64,000 nucleotides of DNA from Levilactobacillus suantsaiihabitans (GCF_004745505.1 NZ_RKLX01000001.1:62001-126000), one strand, 5' to 3'; shown: positions 1 through 8,804, counted from the stretch's first letter. Notes: generated by a model not told the origin, from the letters alone. A program made the numbers and translations.

Positions 1-741
1 GTGGGTGCCGATAGCCTGCCAGCTGCGCATCAACAGCGTGACCAGACCATATTGCCCGGTGTAGCCGGCCGTTTCAAATACGGCAAACCCCGCCCCGATG
101 GCCGCCCCCACCAACAGCCCATTAAAGATGTAATTCAGGTGGAACCGGTTGATGAAGTAAGCAATCACCAGCATCTTGGCGGTCTCTTCGATGAAGCCAA
201 CGATCAACGCTGATTCCCAGGAGGTCCCATTACCGGACGGAATCAACGAGTAGAGAATCATGGTCGCAATCAGCGATAGGATGCCACCAACTAAAAAGAC
301 CGTCATTAATTGATAGACTGAGATGTTGCGAAAGACGTTGATCTCAAAGAACATGATCAGCAACGCAAACGGCACGGTCAGCGAACCGATGAAGATCATC
401 CCCGGCACGGCGTTGTTACTGCGAAAGACCAGAAATAGCATCGCCAGCAATACGAAGCTGGCTCCCAGCAGCGCGAAGACCCGCGAGAATAACCACGGCT
501 TGACCGGAGCCGCCGAGACGGCTTCCAGTGATGGCGTGGTTTCCCGCGTGCCCACGATAAACAACGCCTCGGCATCGTCCAGGTCGTGGTGTTTGAAGAC
601 CTCGGAGAACATTTGGAACAGGTGAATCTCGACCACCTTGTTCTCCCCTGTCCACTCATTCATTTCCTTCGTCGCATCATCGAGTAAATGGTTGTGATAC
701 TCGAAGCGTTTCTTCGCTAATTTATTAACAGATTTGGCCAT
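1..741 (-). CDS. PrsW family intramembrane metalloprotease (C-terminus outside window)
   Basis: The reading frame runs from the ATG at 741 to the window edge with no stop, giving 247 residues of an N-terminal part. A soluble region of about 85 residues precedes several hydrophobic segments. EETAK lies at 185-189 and FAVFETAGY at 219-227, which are the EExxK and FxxxExxxY signatures of PrsW/CPBP-like membrane proteases; a TH follows at the very edge and may be the next metal-binding histidine. An AGAGGGGGG ribosome site precedes the start. In Bacillus PrsW cleaves an anti-sigma factor; the substrate here is unknown and no sigma or anti-sigma gene is in view. Family call is firm, role is not. 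Confidence 0.85.
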   Translation of the reverse strand, partial: MAKSVNKLAKKRFEYHNHLLDDATKEMNEWTGENKVVEIHLFQMFSEVFKHHDLDDAEALFIVGTRETTPSLEAVSAAPVKPWLFSRVFALLGASFVLLAMLFLVFRSNNAVPGMIFIGSLTVPFALLIMFFEINVFRNISVYQLMTVFLVGGILSLIATMILYSLIPSGNGTSWESALIVGFIEETAKMLVIAYFINRFHLNYIFNGLLVGAAIGAGFAVFETAGYTGQYGLVTLLMRSWQAIGTH

Positions 742-843
742 AGCTGGCCCCCCTCTTTGACCCGGTGACCCGTCCCAACTGGGGGGGCCGGCCACCGGTG
801 TGTAAAAAATTTAAATTTTTTTAATGACGGCAATCACGGCTGA

Positions 844-857
844 TGTAAGCGATTTAA
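844..857 (+). promoter_or_regulatory. cre-like site (putative CcpA site)
   Basis: TGTAAGCGATTTAA matches the cre consensus TGWAANCGNTNWCA at all but the penultimate base. A second weaker palindrome, GTAAAACGCTTTAC, follows at about 875-888. They lie between the divergent PrsW-like and nucleoside hydrolase genes, about 100 nt and 215 nt from their starts, so either gene could be the target. The rest of the 742-1073 gap holds nothing else recognised apart from the promoter listed next. Confidence 0.3.
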
Positions 858-993
858 ACAGCGATACACGGGTGCGTAAAACGCTTTACTCAAGCCCTTC
901 CGAGCGCCTCATGAGGGGTCAATTTGACCGCTCAGTTAGCCTCTTCATTTTACCGTGAACGGCTATTTGCTTCAACTTGGTGACGACGTGAGC

Positions 994-1022
994 TTGCTAA
1001 ATGTAACCAGTTACATTATAGT
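994..1022 (+). promoter_or_regulatory. Promoter of nucleoside hydrolase with palindromic operator
   Basis: TTGCTA (994-999) and TATAGT (1017-1022) are separated by exactly 17 bases. The spacer is filled by a palindrome, ATGTAAC-CA-GTTACAT (1001-1016), with 7-base arms. A perfect inverted repeat inside the -35/-10 spacer is a typical repressor position. The regulator is not identifiable from the window. Confidence 0.6.
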
Positions 1023-1073
1023 TAAAGATGGAATTTAACCTAAAACTTTACTCAAAGGGGAGACACTCTTATC

Positions 1074-2033
1074 ATGGCAAAACGTAAAATGATTTTGGAC
1101 TTGGATACTGGGATTGACGATTCTCTTGCAATCGCTTACGCATTAGGTGCACCTGATGTTGACTTAATCGGGATCGTTGGTTCTTACGGCAACGTGGTCG
1201 TTGAAGAAGGCGGCAAGAACGCGTTGAAGATTTTGGAATTGTTGGGCCACACCGACATCCCCGTATACTTAGGCGAAAGTCACTCCTCAACCTCTGATCA
1301 CTTCGACCGGATGGAAGTTAGTGCAAACATTCACGGTCAAAACGGGATCGGTGAAGTGGAACTGCCAGAACCAACGCGGCCACTCGAAAAGGAATCCGGT
1401 GTTGATTTCTTAATCGAAGCTGCCCACAAATACGGCAAGGACCTGACCTTAGTGCCAACCGGCCCAATGACCAACCTGGCCGCTGCCTTGAAGAAGGCCC
1501 CAGAAATTGCCAACGAAATCGGCAACATGACCTTCATGGGTGGTGCCTTGACCATGCCTGGGAACGTTACCCCATTTGCTGAAGCCAACATCAACCAAGA
1601 TGCCGAAGCGGCCAACGCCGTTTTGACCAGCCCACTGCACTCAACGATGGTCGGCTTGGATGTCACACTGCGGACCCTCTTGACCAAGAAGGAAACCCAA
1701 CAATGGCGTGACCTCGGGACTGTTGCCGGTGAAAAATTTGCCGACATCGTAGACTACTACATCGAAGCCTACAAGCAATTCAACGACAACCTGGGTGGCT
1801 GTGCATTGCATGACCCACTGGCTGTTGGGGTGGCTTTGGACCCTAGCTTCGTTACGACGATCGACTTGAACATGGTCGTAAACTACAACAAGGAAACTTA
1901 TGGCCGGACGATCGGTGACGACAACCGCTTGAACGAACCAACCAACGTCAAGGTTTCTGTCATGGTCGACAAGGACCGTTACCTCAAGGTCTTCATGGAC
2001 TACTTGACAACTCTATTCAAGAACAACAAGTAA
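1074..2033 (+). CDS. Nucleoside hydrolase (IunH/Rih type)
   Basis: 319 residues, the usual length for the inosine-uridine preferring nucleoside hydrolase family, which splits ribonucleosides into base and ribose in the cytosol. The N-terminal calcium-binding signature DLDTGIDD is at residues 9-16 and a second metal-site region ALHDPLAVG lies in the C-terminal third. The start follows AAGGGGAG. The gene is monocistronic, between its own promoter and a strong terminator. Its promoter overlaps a palindromic operator, which suggests substrate- or carbon-controlled expression. Whether it prefers pyrimidine or purine nucleosides cannot be told from sequence alone. Confidence 0.9.
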   Translation: MAKRKMILDLDTGIDDSLAIAYALGAPDVDLIGIVGSYGNVVVEEGGKNALKILELLGHTDIPVYLGESHSSTSDHFDRMEVSANIHGQNGIGEVELPEPTRPLEKESGVDFLIEAAHKYGKDLTLVPTGPMTNLAAALKKAPEIANEIGNMTFMGGALTMPGNVTPFAEANINQDAEAANAVLTSPLHSTMVGLDVTLRTLLTKKETQQWRDLGTVAGEKFADIVDYYIEAYKQFNDNLGGCALHDPLAVGVALDPSFVTTIDLNMVVNYNKETYGRTIGDDNRLNEPTNVKVSVMVDKDRYLKVFMDYLTTLFKNNK

Positions 2034-2046
2034 TTTTATGCACGGT

Positions 2047-2085
2047 AAAAACGCCGACTCGCTTAACTGGTGAGTCGGCGTTTTA
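2047..2085 (+). terminator. Rho-independent terminator after nucleoside hydrolase
   Basis: Stem AACGCCGACTC / GAGTCGGCGTT with a 10-base loop and a T run, starting 13 nt after the stop codon. Confidence 0.9.
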
Positions 2086-2131
2086 TTGTGTCCTGCATAG
2101 TGATTCCAGGCCGCGCTGGTGGCGCTACAGT

Positions 2132-2169
2132 AAAAGACTGCCCCACTTCATCGGCGGGACAGTCTTTTT
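2132..2169 (-). terminator. Terminator of the secreted protein gene
   Basis: AAAAGACTG...CAGTCTTTT hairpin with flanking A and T tracts. It sits just downstream of the minus-strand stop at 2174 and could work in both directions. Confidence 0.85.
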
Positions 2170-2173
2170 ATAA

Positions 2174-2836
2174 TTATGACTTGTAGTTAAAGTTATTGAT
2201 CATGGTCTTAACCGCGTTGTTCGTGTATTGCGTAGCGTATTGTTTCTTTTGTGCAGCGGTCAATTCCGTGGAACTATTAAAGATCTTGGTGTACTTCTTT
2301 TGCAATGCTGGCTTGACGTACTTCTTGGCGTAAACAGAAGCTGGGCTCTTCTTGACCTTGGAGTAGGTGACCGACTTGCCACTGGTTGCCAGGCGCCGGT
2401 TTAATTTGGACCCGGTGACCTTGGTACTGAAGGTGGTGCTGGACTTCTTCGTCAGCTTGAAGGTGTAAGCCTTCTTAGTCAGTGACGTGGTCGTCTTGTT
2501 TTCAGTCGTCTTGAATTCGATCAGCTTGTACTTCGTCGTCAACGTCTTGCCAGTCTTGTTAAGCTTAATGGAGGTTGGCACCCCATATTTGACGTTGGCG
2601 TTGTTGCCGTTAAAATCACCGAAAATCAGCAGTGTCCCCGTCTTGCCGTTGGACTTATAGGTCTTGAAGTAAAAGGCTGTCTTTGACTTGGCGTTCTTAT
2701 AGTAGCGTTTCAAATCAGTGTTCGTGAAGGTCGGTGTCTTCTTGGTGCTAGCGCTGGCCACACTTGGCGCAGCCACCCCACCCAGGGTCCCTGCTGCCAG
2801 TACAACCAATCCGAGTTTAACCATCAAACGTTTCAT
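2174..2836 (-). CDS. Secreted protein of unknown function
   Basis: The ATG at 2836 is chosen over an upstream in-frame start because AGGAGGA lies at the right distance. The 220-residue product starts with a signal peptide (basic MKRLMVK, a hydrophobic core, VASA near residue 29 as the cleavage site). The mature part is rich in Lys, Thr, Ser and Tyr, with many Lys-Thr beta-type segments and an alpha-helical C-terminal third. No known domain was recognised. Composition resembles small secreted or cell-wall-associated lactobacillus proteins. It stands alone with its own terminator. Function unknown. Confidence 0.75.
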   Translation of the reverse strand: MKRLMVKLGLVVLAAGTLGGVAAPSVASASTKKTPTFTNTDLKRYYKNAKSKTAFYFKTYKSNGKTGTLLIFGDFNGNNANVKYGVPTSIKLNKTGKTLTTKYKLIEFKTTENKTTTSLTKKAYTFKLTKKSSTTFSTKVTGSKLNRRLATSGKSVTYSKVKKSPASVYAKKYVKPALQKKYTKIFNSSTELTAAQKKQYATQYTNNAVKTMINNFNYKS

Positions 2837-2915
2837 GCCATAATCCTCCTTAAGATTTATCCTATACACATTTAATAGTGCCATTACATCGTCAAAATAG
2901 CAAGTGTCCGCTCTC

Positions 2916-3731
2916 TTAGCTTAGACGTTCGCCGAAGGTTTGTTGCAGATATGCCGCAACTCCTGCCTCATTATTGACTTTTGGTGTGATGTGGTTGGCA
3001 GCGGCCTTGATTGCCGGCTGCCCGTTCAACATCGCCACGCCATCACCGGCGGCCTTGATCATGCCCAGGTCGTTTTCGGCATCGCCAAAGGCCATCAGAT
3101 TGCTGAAGTCCCAGCCAAAATGCGTCAACAGTTGGCCCAACCCAACCGCCTTATCCATGTCGGCGGCCAAGAATTCCAAAATCTTGGGCTGTGACCGGAC
3201 CACGTGGTATTGCGCGTGCATTTCCGGCGTCAAGGCGGCGACCGCGGCGTCTAACGTGGCCGGGTCGGTCGCCATGACGGCCTTACTGAAGAGATGGTCC
3301 GGCAAGTCGGCAAAAGCGGTCGGTGTAAAGGTCATCGGGGCCTTTAACATTTGTTGATAAACCGATGGCGTTAGATCTGACAAGGGGTAGACCTGCTCAA
3401 AGTCCAACACGTCTAAGGGGTAGCCGTGTTCGTGGGCGAAGGCGTGCAACTGCTTGAAGTCGTTGCGACTCAGGCCACTTTGCGCCAGGGCTTCCTTAGT
3501 CGTGTTTTGAATCACGAGCGCCCCGTTAAAGGTAATCGTGTAGTCCTCCGCGGTCGTCAAACCCAGCTGTTCGAGGTAGCCCCAAATCGCATTGATGGGC
3601 CGACCGGTACACAAGACCACCTTGATCCCGGCGTCGTGCAACCGCCGTAGCGCAGCAGCGTTGGCGTCACTAATGGTTTTGTCCGTATTGAGTAGCGTCT
3701 CATCTAAATCGAGCGCAATCATCTTGATCAT
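2916..3731 (-). CDS. Cof-type HAD family phosphatase
   Basis: 271 residues. Motif I LDLDETLLNTD near residue 8 carries the nucleophile Asp and the general acid; motif II CTGRP is near residue 42; motif IV FGDAENDLGMI is near residue 215. Size and C2B-type cap fit the Cof/YwpJ group, cytosolic phosphatases acting on sugar phosphates, FMN or pyridoxal phosphate. The substrate is not predictable. A GGAGG about 10 nt upstream supports the start. A second Cof-type gene lies nearby at 6030-6845. Confidence 0.88.
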   Translation of the reverse strand: MIKMIALDLDETLLNTDKTISDANAAALRRLHDAGIKVVLCTGRPINAIWGYLEQLGLTTAEDYTITFNGALVIQNTTKEALAQSGLSRNDFKQLHAFAHEHGYPLDVLDFEQVYPLSDLTPSVYQQMLKAPMTFTPTAFADLPDHLFSKAVMATDPATLDAAVAALTPEMHAQYHVVRSQPKILEFLAADMDKAVGLGQLLTHFGWDFSNLMAFGDAENDLGMIKAAGDGVAMLNGQPAIKAAANHITPKVNNEAGVAAYLQQTFGERLS

Positions 3732-3872
3732 TCGTTGTTAGCCTCCATGAATTTCCTAGTAACTCTAGTTTACTCGTCTCGGCTAGTGAAATAAACCGTT
3801 TTCCCCACAACGCCCGGGAATTTTCTCGGGGGTGCGGTCTCGCGTATAGACAGATACCTGCTAGACCAGTCC

Positions 3873-4673
3873 CTACGGCAAGATATCTTGTCGCATCAGG
3901 CCGACGATTTGCTGGTTTTCGGGCAGATCAGCGTGGTTGGCGTTGGCGCCGGTCACCGTGATCTGCGTGAAACCCTTGACCTGGTCTTGGAACAGATACT
4001 TGCCGCGGTTAACGCTGTCAAACGGCACGATACCATCGCCGGTAAAGGTCTTGCTACCGGCGATCGAGTAGACGACCAGATTTTTGGGCAGGCGTTGACG
4101 CCCGGCTTCGAGTAGCTTAAACATCGGCGTGTCCACGTCGGGGTCAGCCTCCTCCAGGTTGAACGGCGCCGCAATCGTCATGAGTTTATCGGCGTGCGTC
4201 TGGGTGGCGGCCAGGTCATTTTCCATAAAGAGGGTCAAGACCAGCCCGCCATTCGAATGCCCCATAGCTGAGAAATGATTGAAATGGTACGTGGCCTGCA
4301 ATTTTTTAAAGGCAATCGTGAACCATTTGGCCTGTTTGACGATGTTGGCGTAGCCGTCGTGACGGTCCTGAAAGCCGACCACGATAAATGGGTGATCATC
4401 CCCCGCAGCCAGCGTGCCACTGTATTTCAAGGTGCCATCGGTCATGACCTCCACCCGCAACAGGCTGTGGGTCGTGTTCGTCTCATGGTTGAGTTCCTTG
4501 ACTAGCGCGTTGAACCGATTCTGCGTCGCACTAGACCCTGGTACCAAGATGATGGGGTCCAACTCACTGCGATACTGGGCACGAACCACCGCTTCTTGGT
4601 GCGGCCGCCACCAGAAACCGGGCAGACACGCCAGCAACAACAGGCCCAAAAGGACCCAAAATTTAGGCTTCAT
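3873..4673 (-). CDS. DUF915-type alpha/beta hydrolase, membrane-anchored or secreted
   Basis: 266 residues with an N-terminal hydrophobic segment ending LLLLAC (Cys16), which may be a signal anchor or a weak lipobox. The nucleophile elbow GHSNGG places Ser140; GDGIVP offers the acid and NHADLPEN the histidine of the triad, in the spacing of the DUF915 hydrolases common in lactobacilli. It probably acts at the outer membrane face on an unknown ester. Its start overlaps the end of the upstream PTS IIC-like gene by 11 nt, so the two are translationally coupled. Confidence 0.82.
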   Translation of the reverse strand: MKPKFWVLLGLLLLACLPGFWWRPHQEAVVRAQYRSELDPIILVPGSSATQNRFNALVKELNHETNTTHSLLRVEVMTDGTLKYSGTLAAGDDHPFIVVGFQDRHDGYANIVKQAKWFTIAFKKLQATYHFNHFSAMGHSNGGLVLTLFMENDLAATQTHADKLMTIAAPFNLEEADPDVDTPMFKLLEAGRQRLPKNLVVYSIAGSKTFTGDGIVPFDSVNRGKYLFQDQVKGFTQITVTGANANHADLPENQQIVGLMRQDILP

Positions 4674-5949
4674 CGTGCGCGCCTCCTTCTTTCAGCTGGG
4701 CCAAGCGATGCCATTTGACGAACGGGTAATAAATGGCGGTACTGATGGCCAGATCGACCAGCGCCAACAACAGCGCCGGCCAACTGCCCCCCGTACCCAG
4801 ATAGGCCAACAACGGTCCCGGCGTCCCAGTCGCTAACGGATAGGCCACGGCCGGCACCCAGGCCAGACGCACGCAAAGCCAGCTGACACTAATGGTCGCT
4901 AATGGCGCCAACAACAGCGGAATCCCCAGGAGCGGACTGAGCACGACGGGGACGCCCACCATCAGTGGTGCGCCCACGTTGCCCAGCGTGGGAATCAGAC
5001 TCAACCACGCCACGCGCTGCTGCCGGCAGGCGCCGCGGGTCAAGAAGATGGCGAACAACAACCCCAGCAACATGCCGCTCCCGCCGAATTGGGCATAGAC
5101 GTTGACGATGGTGTGTAGCGTGAGGGGATGCGGCACCTGCCAGCCACGATGATCCAAGACGGCGGCCAGGTTTTGGGTGGTGATCATGCTCTGACCGCTG
5201 ATGGTCAAGGGTCCCAAGACCCCCAGCCACTGGTAGACGCTGGTGAGAGCACTGACGCCTAGTAAGCCCAACAGAAAGTGCGGCAACTGGAGCGGTGCCC
5301 GCAACAGCCCGACGAAGGCGGCATTGAGACTGACCGTCTGCGTACTGATCCACAACAGGCCCAGTAACGCGGCACCCAGCACCCAACTACTGGTGATGCC
5401 AAACATGGCACCGAGACTGTCCGCAGCGCGCTGTTGCCGGGCCAGTCCCCACCGGTAGGTATTGCCGACTAGTAAGCCGACCAGTAGCCCCATGAGAATG
5501 CCGGTCAAGCCCAGGTTGGTCGATACCCATTTCACGGGTTGCAGGCTCAGGACCGACCCGCGACTGACGTTGAAAAATTTTAAACTGATGACGGCCGTGA
5601 TTCCGGCCAATAACCGGTCGGCAATCCGCTCAGTGCTGGGGGCGACCAAATAAAAGCTCACGCCAAAGGCCATGAACATCGCCATCAACCCCAGTGTCCC
5701 GGCACTGATCAGCCGTAGATACTCGCGCAAGGCCCGCAGTTGGAACAGCCATTTGGCCACGTGCAGCGTCTGGTAGTAGTAGCCATTCGTCTGGAGCCAG
5801 GCCTCATCAACGAACTGGGCGAGGCTCCCCAACAGGACAAACGGGAAGCTCAGCCGCAACGTTTGACGAATCGCCGTGATCTGACGATTGCGTTGCCACC
5901 GAACTTCCAGGTCAATCAACCAAGACCCCCATCCCTGCGTCATTTGCAT
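4663..5949 (-). CDS. PTS EIIC-like sugar permease (lactose/cellobiose type)
   Basis: 428 residues, almost entirely hydrophobic, about ten predicted membrane segments. The N-terminal cytosolic stretch, the SFPFVLLGS block and the GSGMLLGLLFAI and GVPVVLSPLLGIPLLLAPL blocks resemble EIIC of the CelB/LacE family, which moves the sugar across the membrane. No EIIA or EIIB gene or fused domain is nearby, so it must use domains encoded elsewhere or have another role. It overlaps the downstream hydrolase by 11 nt. GGGGTGGT precedes the start. Substrate unknown. Confidence 0.72.
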   Translation of the reverse strand: MQMTQGWGSWLIDLEVRWQRNRQITAIRQTLRLSFPFVLLGSLAQFVDEAWLQTNGYYYQTLHVAKWLFQLRALREYLRLISAGTLGLMAMFMAFGVSFYLVAPSTERIADRLLAGITAVISLKFFNVSRGSVLSLQPVKWVSTNLGLTGILMGLLVGLLVGNTYRWGLARQQRAADSLGAMFGITSSWVLGAALLGLLWISTQTVSLNAAFVGLLRAPLQLPHFLLGLLGVSALTSVYQWLGVLGPLTISGQSMITTQNLAAVLDHRGWQVPHPLTLHTIVNVYAQFGGSGMLLGLLFAIFLTRGACRQQRVAWLSLIPTLGNVGAPLMVGVPVVLSPLLGIPLLLAPLATISVSWLCVRLAWVPAVAYPLATGTPGPLLAYLGTGGSWPALLLALVDLAISTAIYYPFVKWHRLAQLKEGGAHDEA

Positions 5950-6029
5950 AGCACCACCCCCATACTGGCCATTGTACGGCGCGGATTAGGGGCGCGTCAT
6001 TTCCTTAACTTGGTTAGCAAAGCGGGCAC

Positions 6030-6845
6030 TCAAACCAACCACTGGTCAATTTGTTCACAGACCGCACCTTGGTCATTGGTGTGCTGCAGGCGTTGGGGCG
6101 CACCGGCTAAGACCTCCGGCGCCGCATTGGCCACCGCAAAGCCTTGGCCCACCTGCTGGAGCATGGCCAAATCGTTACCCGAATCACCAAAAGCAGCCAT
6201 CTGGGCCGAGCCAATTTGCCAGCGGTCCCCCAAAAAGTCGAGGGCCGCGGCCTTGTTGACGCCCGGCAACGTCACGTTCATACCGCCCAGCCCACTGCTG
6301 GTCGCGACTAGACTGCCGGCGAAGTGCCGGTTGAATGCCGCCACCTGGGCCGTGATGTCAGACTTTAGCCAGGTCAGGTCTAATTTTAAAATGGCATCCC
6401 CGACCGTGGCCAACTGATCGACGTGCGTCAGGCTGGGATAGAATTCTTGCGAGTCACGAAAACGCTGGCTATCGGCGGTCAGCTGCGTGTAGGACCGTTT
6501 CCAGCCACACGCTAAAATAAAGCAATCCGCCATGATTGGCTCGCACTTGAGCCAAGTCACCGCGGCCAGCCACAGCGAGGGCGCTATGGCGGCCGTTTTA
6601 AGCACCTGCCCGTTGGCCGACGTGATCAAGGCGCCGTCTTCCACCACGTAGGTAATCTCGTGGCGCTGCTTTAACGGGCAAAACAAGCTCTGCGCGTGGT
6701 CGAGCGGGTCGCCCGTGGTCACAACAAAGCGGATGTCCCGAGCCTTCATAGCCGCTAACTGCTGGTCAAATTTAAGCGCGTCATACCGCCCCGTGCTATC
6801 GAGAAATGTGCCATCTAAATCCGTTGCTATCAACCGTGGAATCAC
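6030..6845 (-). CDS. Cof-type HAD family phosphatase
   Basis: I chose the GTG at 6845 because AAAGGAAG sits 9 nt before it; an upstream in-frame ATG lacks a ribosome site. The product has 271 residues beginning with the HAD motif ATDLDGTFLD. A TTGDP block (motif II region) and FGDSGNDLAML (motif IV) follow, with a C2-type cap between. Family members dephosphorylate sugar phosphates or nucleotides. It lies about 80 nt upstream of the PTS IIC-like gene on the same strand, so co-transcription with 5949-3873 is plausible. Confidence 0.85.
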   Translation of the reverse strand: MIPRLIATDLDGTFLDSTGRYDALKFDQQLAAMKARDIRFVVTTGDPLDHAQSLFCPLKQRHEITYVVEDGALITSANGQVLKTAAIAPSLWLAAVTWLKCEPIMADCFILACGWKRSYTQLTADSQRFRDSQEFYPSLTHVDQLATVGDAILKLDLTWLKSDITAQVAAFNRHFAGSLVATSSGLGGMNVTLPGVNKAAALDFLGDRWQIGSAQMAAFGDSGNDLAMLQQVGQGFAVANAAPEVLAGAPQRLQHTNDQGAVCEQIDQWLV

Positions 6846-7044
6846 TGCCCCCAACTTCCTTTCCGTTATTCGTGTAATCCCATCATACCGGGCCAGCGCG
6901 CGCAACGCAACGATAATCCCTTACAAATAAATTCATGAAAAAAACTGGTGCTTGCGGGTTTTTCACTGGCTTCTTCCGGGGCGTTTGTTGCGGCTGAAAT
7001 TGGTAAACTTCATGACCGCATCGGTAGTTGGCCGCAAGAAATAA

Positions 7045-7115
7045 GCCTGGGAAAAATTTTCCAGACTCGTTCACGTCACTTCTACGTAGCTGAAACGGGC
7101 GCCAACAGGCAGCCG
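7045..7115 (-). repeat. Partial copy of MITE-like repeat family A with hairpin
   Basis: Read on the minus strand it has GGCGCCCGTTTCAGCTACGT followed by an AGTCTGG/CCCAGGCT hairpin, the same order as the family A copies at 34861 and 53315. The remainder of the 6846-7196 gap holds the terminator below and no supported gene. Confidence 0.6.
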
Positions 7116-7152
7116 CGTCAAATTACCCACTTAGTCATCCACCTACCCAACA

Positions 7153-7186
7153 AAAAAGCGACAACCCATCAGCGGCTGCCGTTTTC
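7153..7186 (-). terminator. Terminator of the first D,D-carboxypeptidase gene
   Basis: On the minus strand CGGCAGCC pairs with GGTTGTCG (two wobbles) and a CTTTTTT tract follows, about 12 nt after the stop at 7197. Confidence 0.8.
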
Positions 7187-7196
7187 TAGTCATGAT

Positions 7197-8363
7197 TTAC
7201 GCGTTCATACTACTGTAGCTGTAAGCCTTGTTCATCAACGACCGCGTTTCCGTGAATTCATTGATGTCATGCAGGACCACCGTGATGACCCGGTGCTTGC
7301 CAGTCTTTTGCCCCGTCCCGACGAAGCAGTAACCCGCCAGTGGCGTGTAACCGGTCTTCAAACCGTCTACGTTCAAGGACGCCTGATAGTACTTCCGGCC
7401 AGCCAAGAGGTTGTTGTAGTTGTAGGTCGTTTGGCCGTCAACTGACTTGGACCCAATGGCGCCATCCGTTAAGATCCGCGGGTAGTCTTGGATCAGGTGC
7501 CGGGCAATCAAAGCCACGTCCTTGGCCGAAACCATGTTGGCGTTGGCACTACCGTAAGCATAGCCAAAGGCCTTCAAGTCGCTGTTTTCCAACCCCGAGG
7601 CCGAAACGAAATTAGCTTTACCCAAGTTCCAGCTCTTGGCCTGAGCGTTCATTTGCTTGATAAACTTGGCGTTGCTGCCAGCGACCCATTTCCCCAGCGC
7701 AATCACGGCGTTGTTTGAGGAGTCCAGTAATGCCGCGTAGTACAGGTCTTGGACCGTGTACTTGTGACCACTCTTGAAGAGGAAGCCCCCACACGAGTAA
7801 CTTTGCCCCATGGCAATCAGGCCCTTGCTGCTGGTATCGACCACGTCACTCCAGCTGCCAGACCCGCTACCGACCTTTTGCAAGACCAAATACAGCGTCA
7901 TCAATTTTGACACGGAGGCGATGGGCCGCGCGGTGTTGGCCTTCTTGGACCAAACGGCCTTGCCCGTCGTGTAATCCATAGCAATCGCATTCTTGGCGTA
8001 CTTCAGGCCAAACGGCGCCTTACCCTTGGTCAAATAGCCGTGCCAGATCCATCCCTTAACGGCCCCTGACTTATTCGACACATAATAGTAAATCCCCTTG
8101 GAATTGCCGTGCTTCAACGTAGCCTTCTGCGTCACGTACCAGGTGGTGTTGGGATACCCCTTCATGGTTGCCAGCTTGCGGTTGTGCGCCTTGTTATAAA
8201 TGGCCCCCGCCGTACTCTTCTTGTGGTACGCGGTCTTGGCCAACTTGGTGGTCGACAACGTGGTGTAAACGGCCGCGTGGGCGGTCTCAACACCAGCACC
8301 TGCACCGACCGTCAACGCAAATAGAAAGGCCAGCGCGGCCCACTTGATTTTGTGTTCTCTCAT
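7197..8363 (-). CDS. Secreted serine D-Ala-D-Ala carboxypeptidase (peptidase S11)
   Basis: 388 residues from the ATG at 8363, preceded by AGAGGA. A signal peptide ends near AHA (30). Residues 31-120 form a Lys/Tyr-rich SH3-like wall-binding region; the S11 domain follows with S150-V-S-K153 (SxxK nucleophile and base), SSN at 215-217 and KTG at 336-338. The family trims the terminal D-Ala from peptidoglycan pentapeptides outside the membrane. A membrane-anchoring C-terminal helix is absent, so attachment probably depends on the N-terminal region. It is closely similar along its full length to the neighbour at 8827-9996: a tandem duplication. Confidence 0.92.
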   Translation of the reverse strand: MREHKIKWAALAFLFALTVGAGAGVETAHAAVYTTLSTTKLAKTAYHKKSTAGAIYNKAHNRKLATMKGYPNTTWYVTQKATLKHGNSKGIYYYVSNKSGAVKGWIWHGYLTKGKAPFGLKYAKNAIAMDYTTGKAVWSKKANTARPIASVSKLMTLYLVLQKVGSGSGSWSDVVDTSSKGLIAMGQSYSCGGFLFKSGHKYTVQDLYYAALLDSSNNAVIALGKWVAGSNAKFIKQMNAQAKSWNLGKANFVSASGLENSDLKAFGYAYGSANANMVSAKDVALIARHLIQDYPRILTDGAIGSKSVDGQTTYNYNNLLAGRKYYQASLNVDGLKTGYTPLAGYCFVGTGQKTGKHRVITVVLHDINEFTETRSLMNKAYSYSSMNA

Positions 8364-8464
8364 GATGACTTGTCCTCTCTTGTTCAAACATTCTCACCCA
8401 CCCTATCATGGTTAAGCCTGACGCGACAAGGGTTCTCGCGACTTTGTAACTAACTTGTTGGGGA

Positions 8465-8481
8465 TGTAACGTTCGCGTAAT
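8465..8481 (+). promoter_or_regulatory. WalR-type box (one mismatch)
   Basis: TGTAAC-GTTCG-CGTAAT fits the WalR/YycF consensus TGTWAH-N5-TGTWAH except for one base. A further half site TGTAAC lies at 8445-8450. It is about 100 nt upstream of the carboxypeptidase start at 8363, on the strand opposite to the gene, like the boxes at 10108 and 46504. Confidence 0.45.
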
Positions 8482-8550
8482 CCACCACTTCTTGCCATAA
8501 TCAGTTGGTGCATGAATCAATTTAAACCTGAACTGACAACGGTGGCTGGT

Positions 8551-8804
8551 ACTGGCCGCCTGACCGTTCACTGAAAATTCTCCCGATTACAGCCCCCATC
8601 TCACGGTTGCCAGGCCCTGTCGACCTTCTGCACACAAAAAATGCCAGGGCGCTGACTGTCACCCTGACATTTTATGTTTACACATTTAATTGAACCGTTC
8701 ACCCGGACTGACGGGGAATCCGTTGCCACCCGCCCCTCTGGCAGTCGGCTGTGCTGCCTGACGCAGGCCATTAGCCTAGTTTTCACGCAACGGCAGGCGG
8801 CCAG
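8551..8804. repeat. Repeat family B copy with terminal inverted repeats
   Basis: The left end CTGGCCGCCTGACCGTT (from 8552) is mirrored at the right end, whose complement reads CTGGCCGCCTGCCGTT (ending 8803). Both continue into TGAAAA, giving inverted ends of about 25 bp around a 250 bp body. The body contains the terminator at 8636 and the tail motif CCTGACGCAGGC. The reversed end lies 24 nt after the stop of the gene at 8827. Confidence 0.7.
8636..8676 (-). terminator. Terminator within repeat copy, downstream of second carboxypeptidase
   Basis: Hairpin ATGTCAGGG/CCCTGGCAT with T-rich flank on the minus strand, about 150 nt after the stop at 8827. The intervening sequence is the repeat element. 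Confidence 0.75.

Noticed and set aside
6883-7074. 63-codon minus-strand ORF in the gap after the HAD gene
   Set aside because: Its start is inside a family A repeat fragment, no ribosome site, no protein-like pattern.
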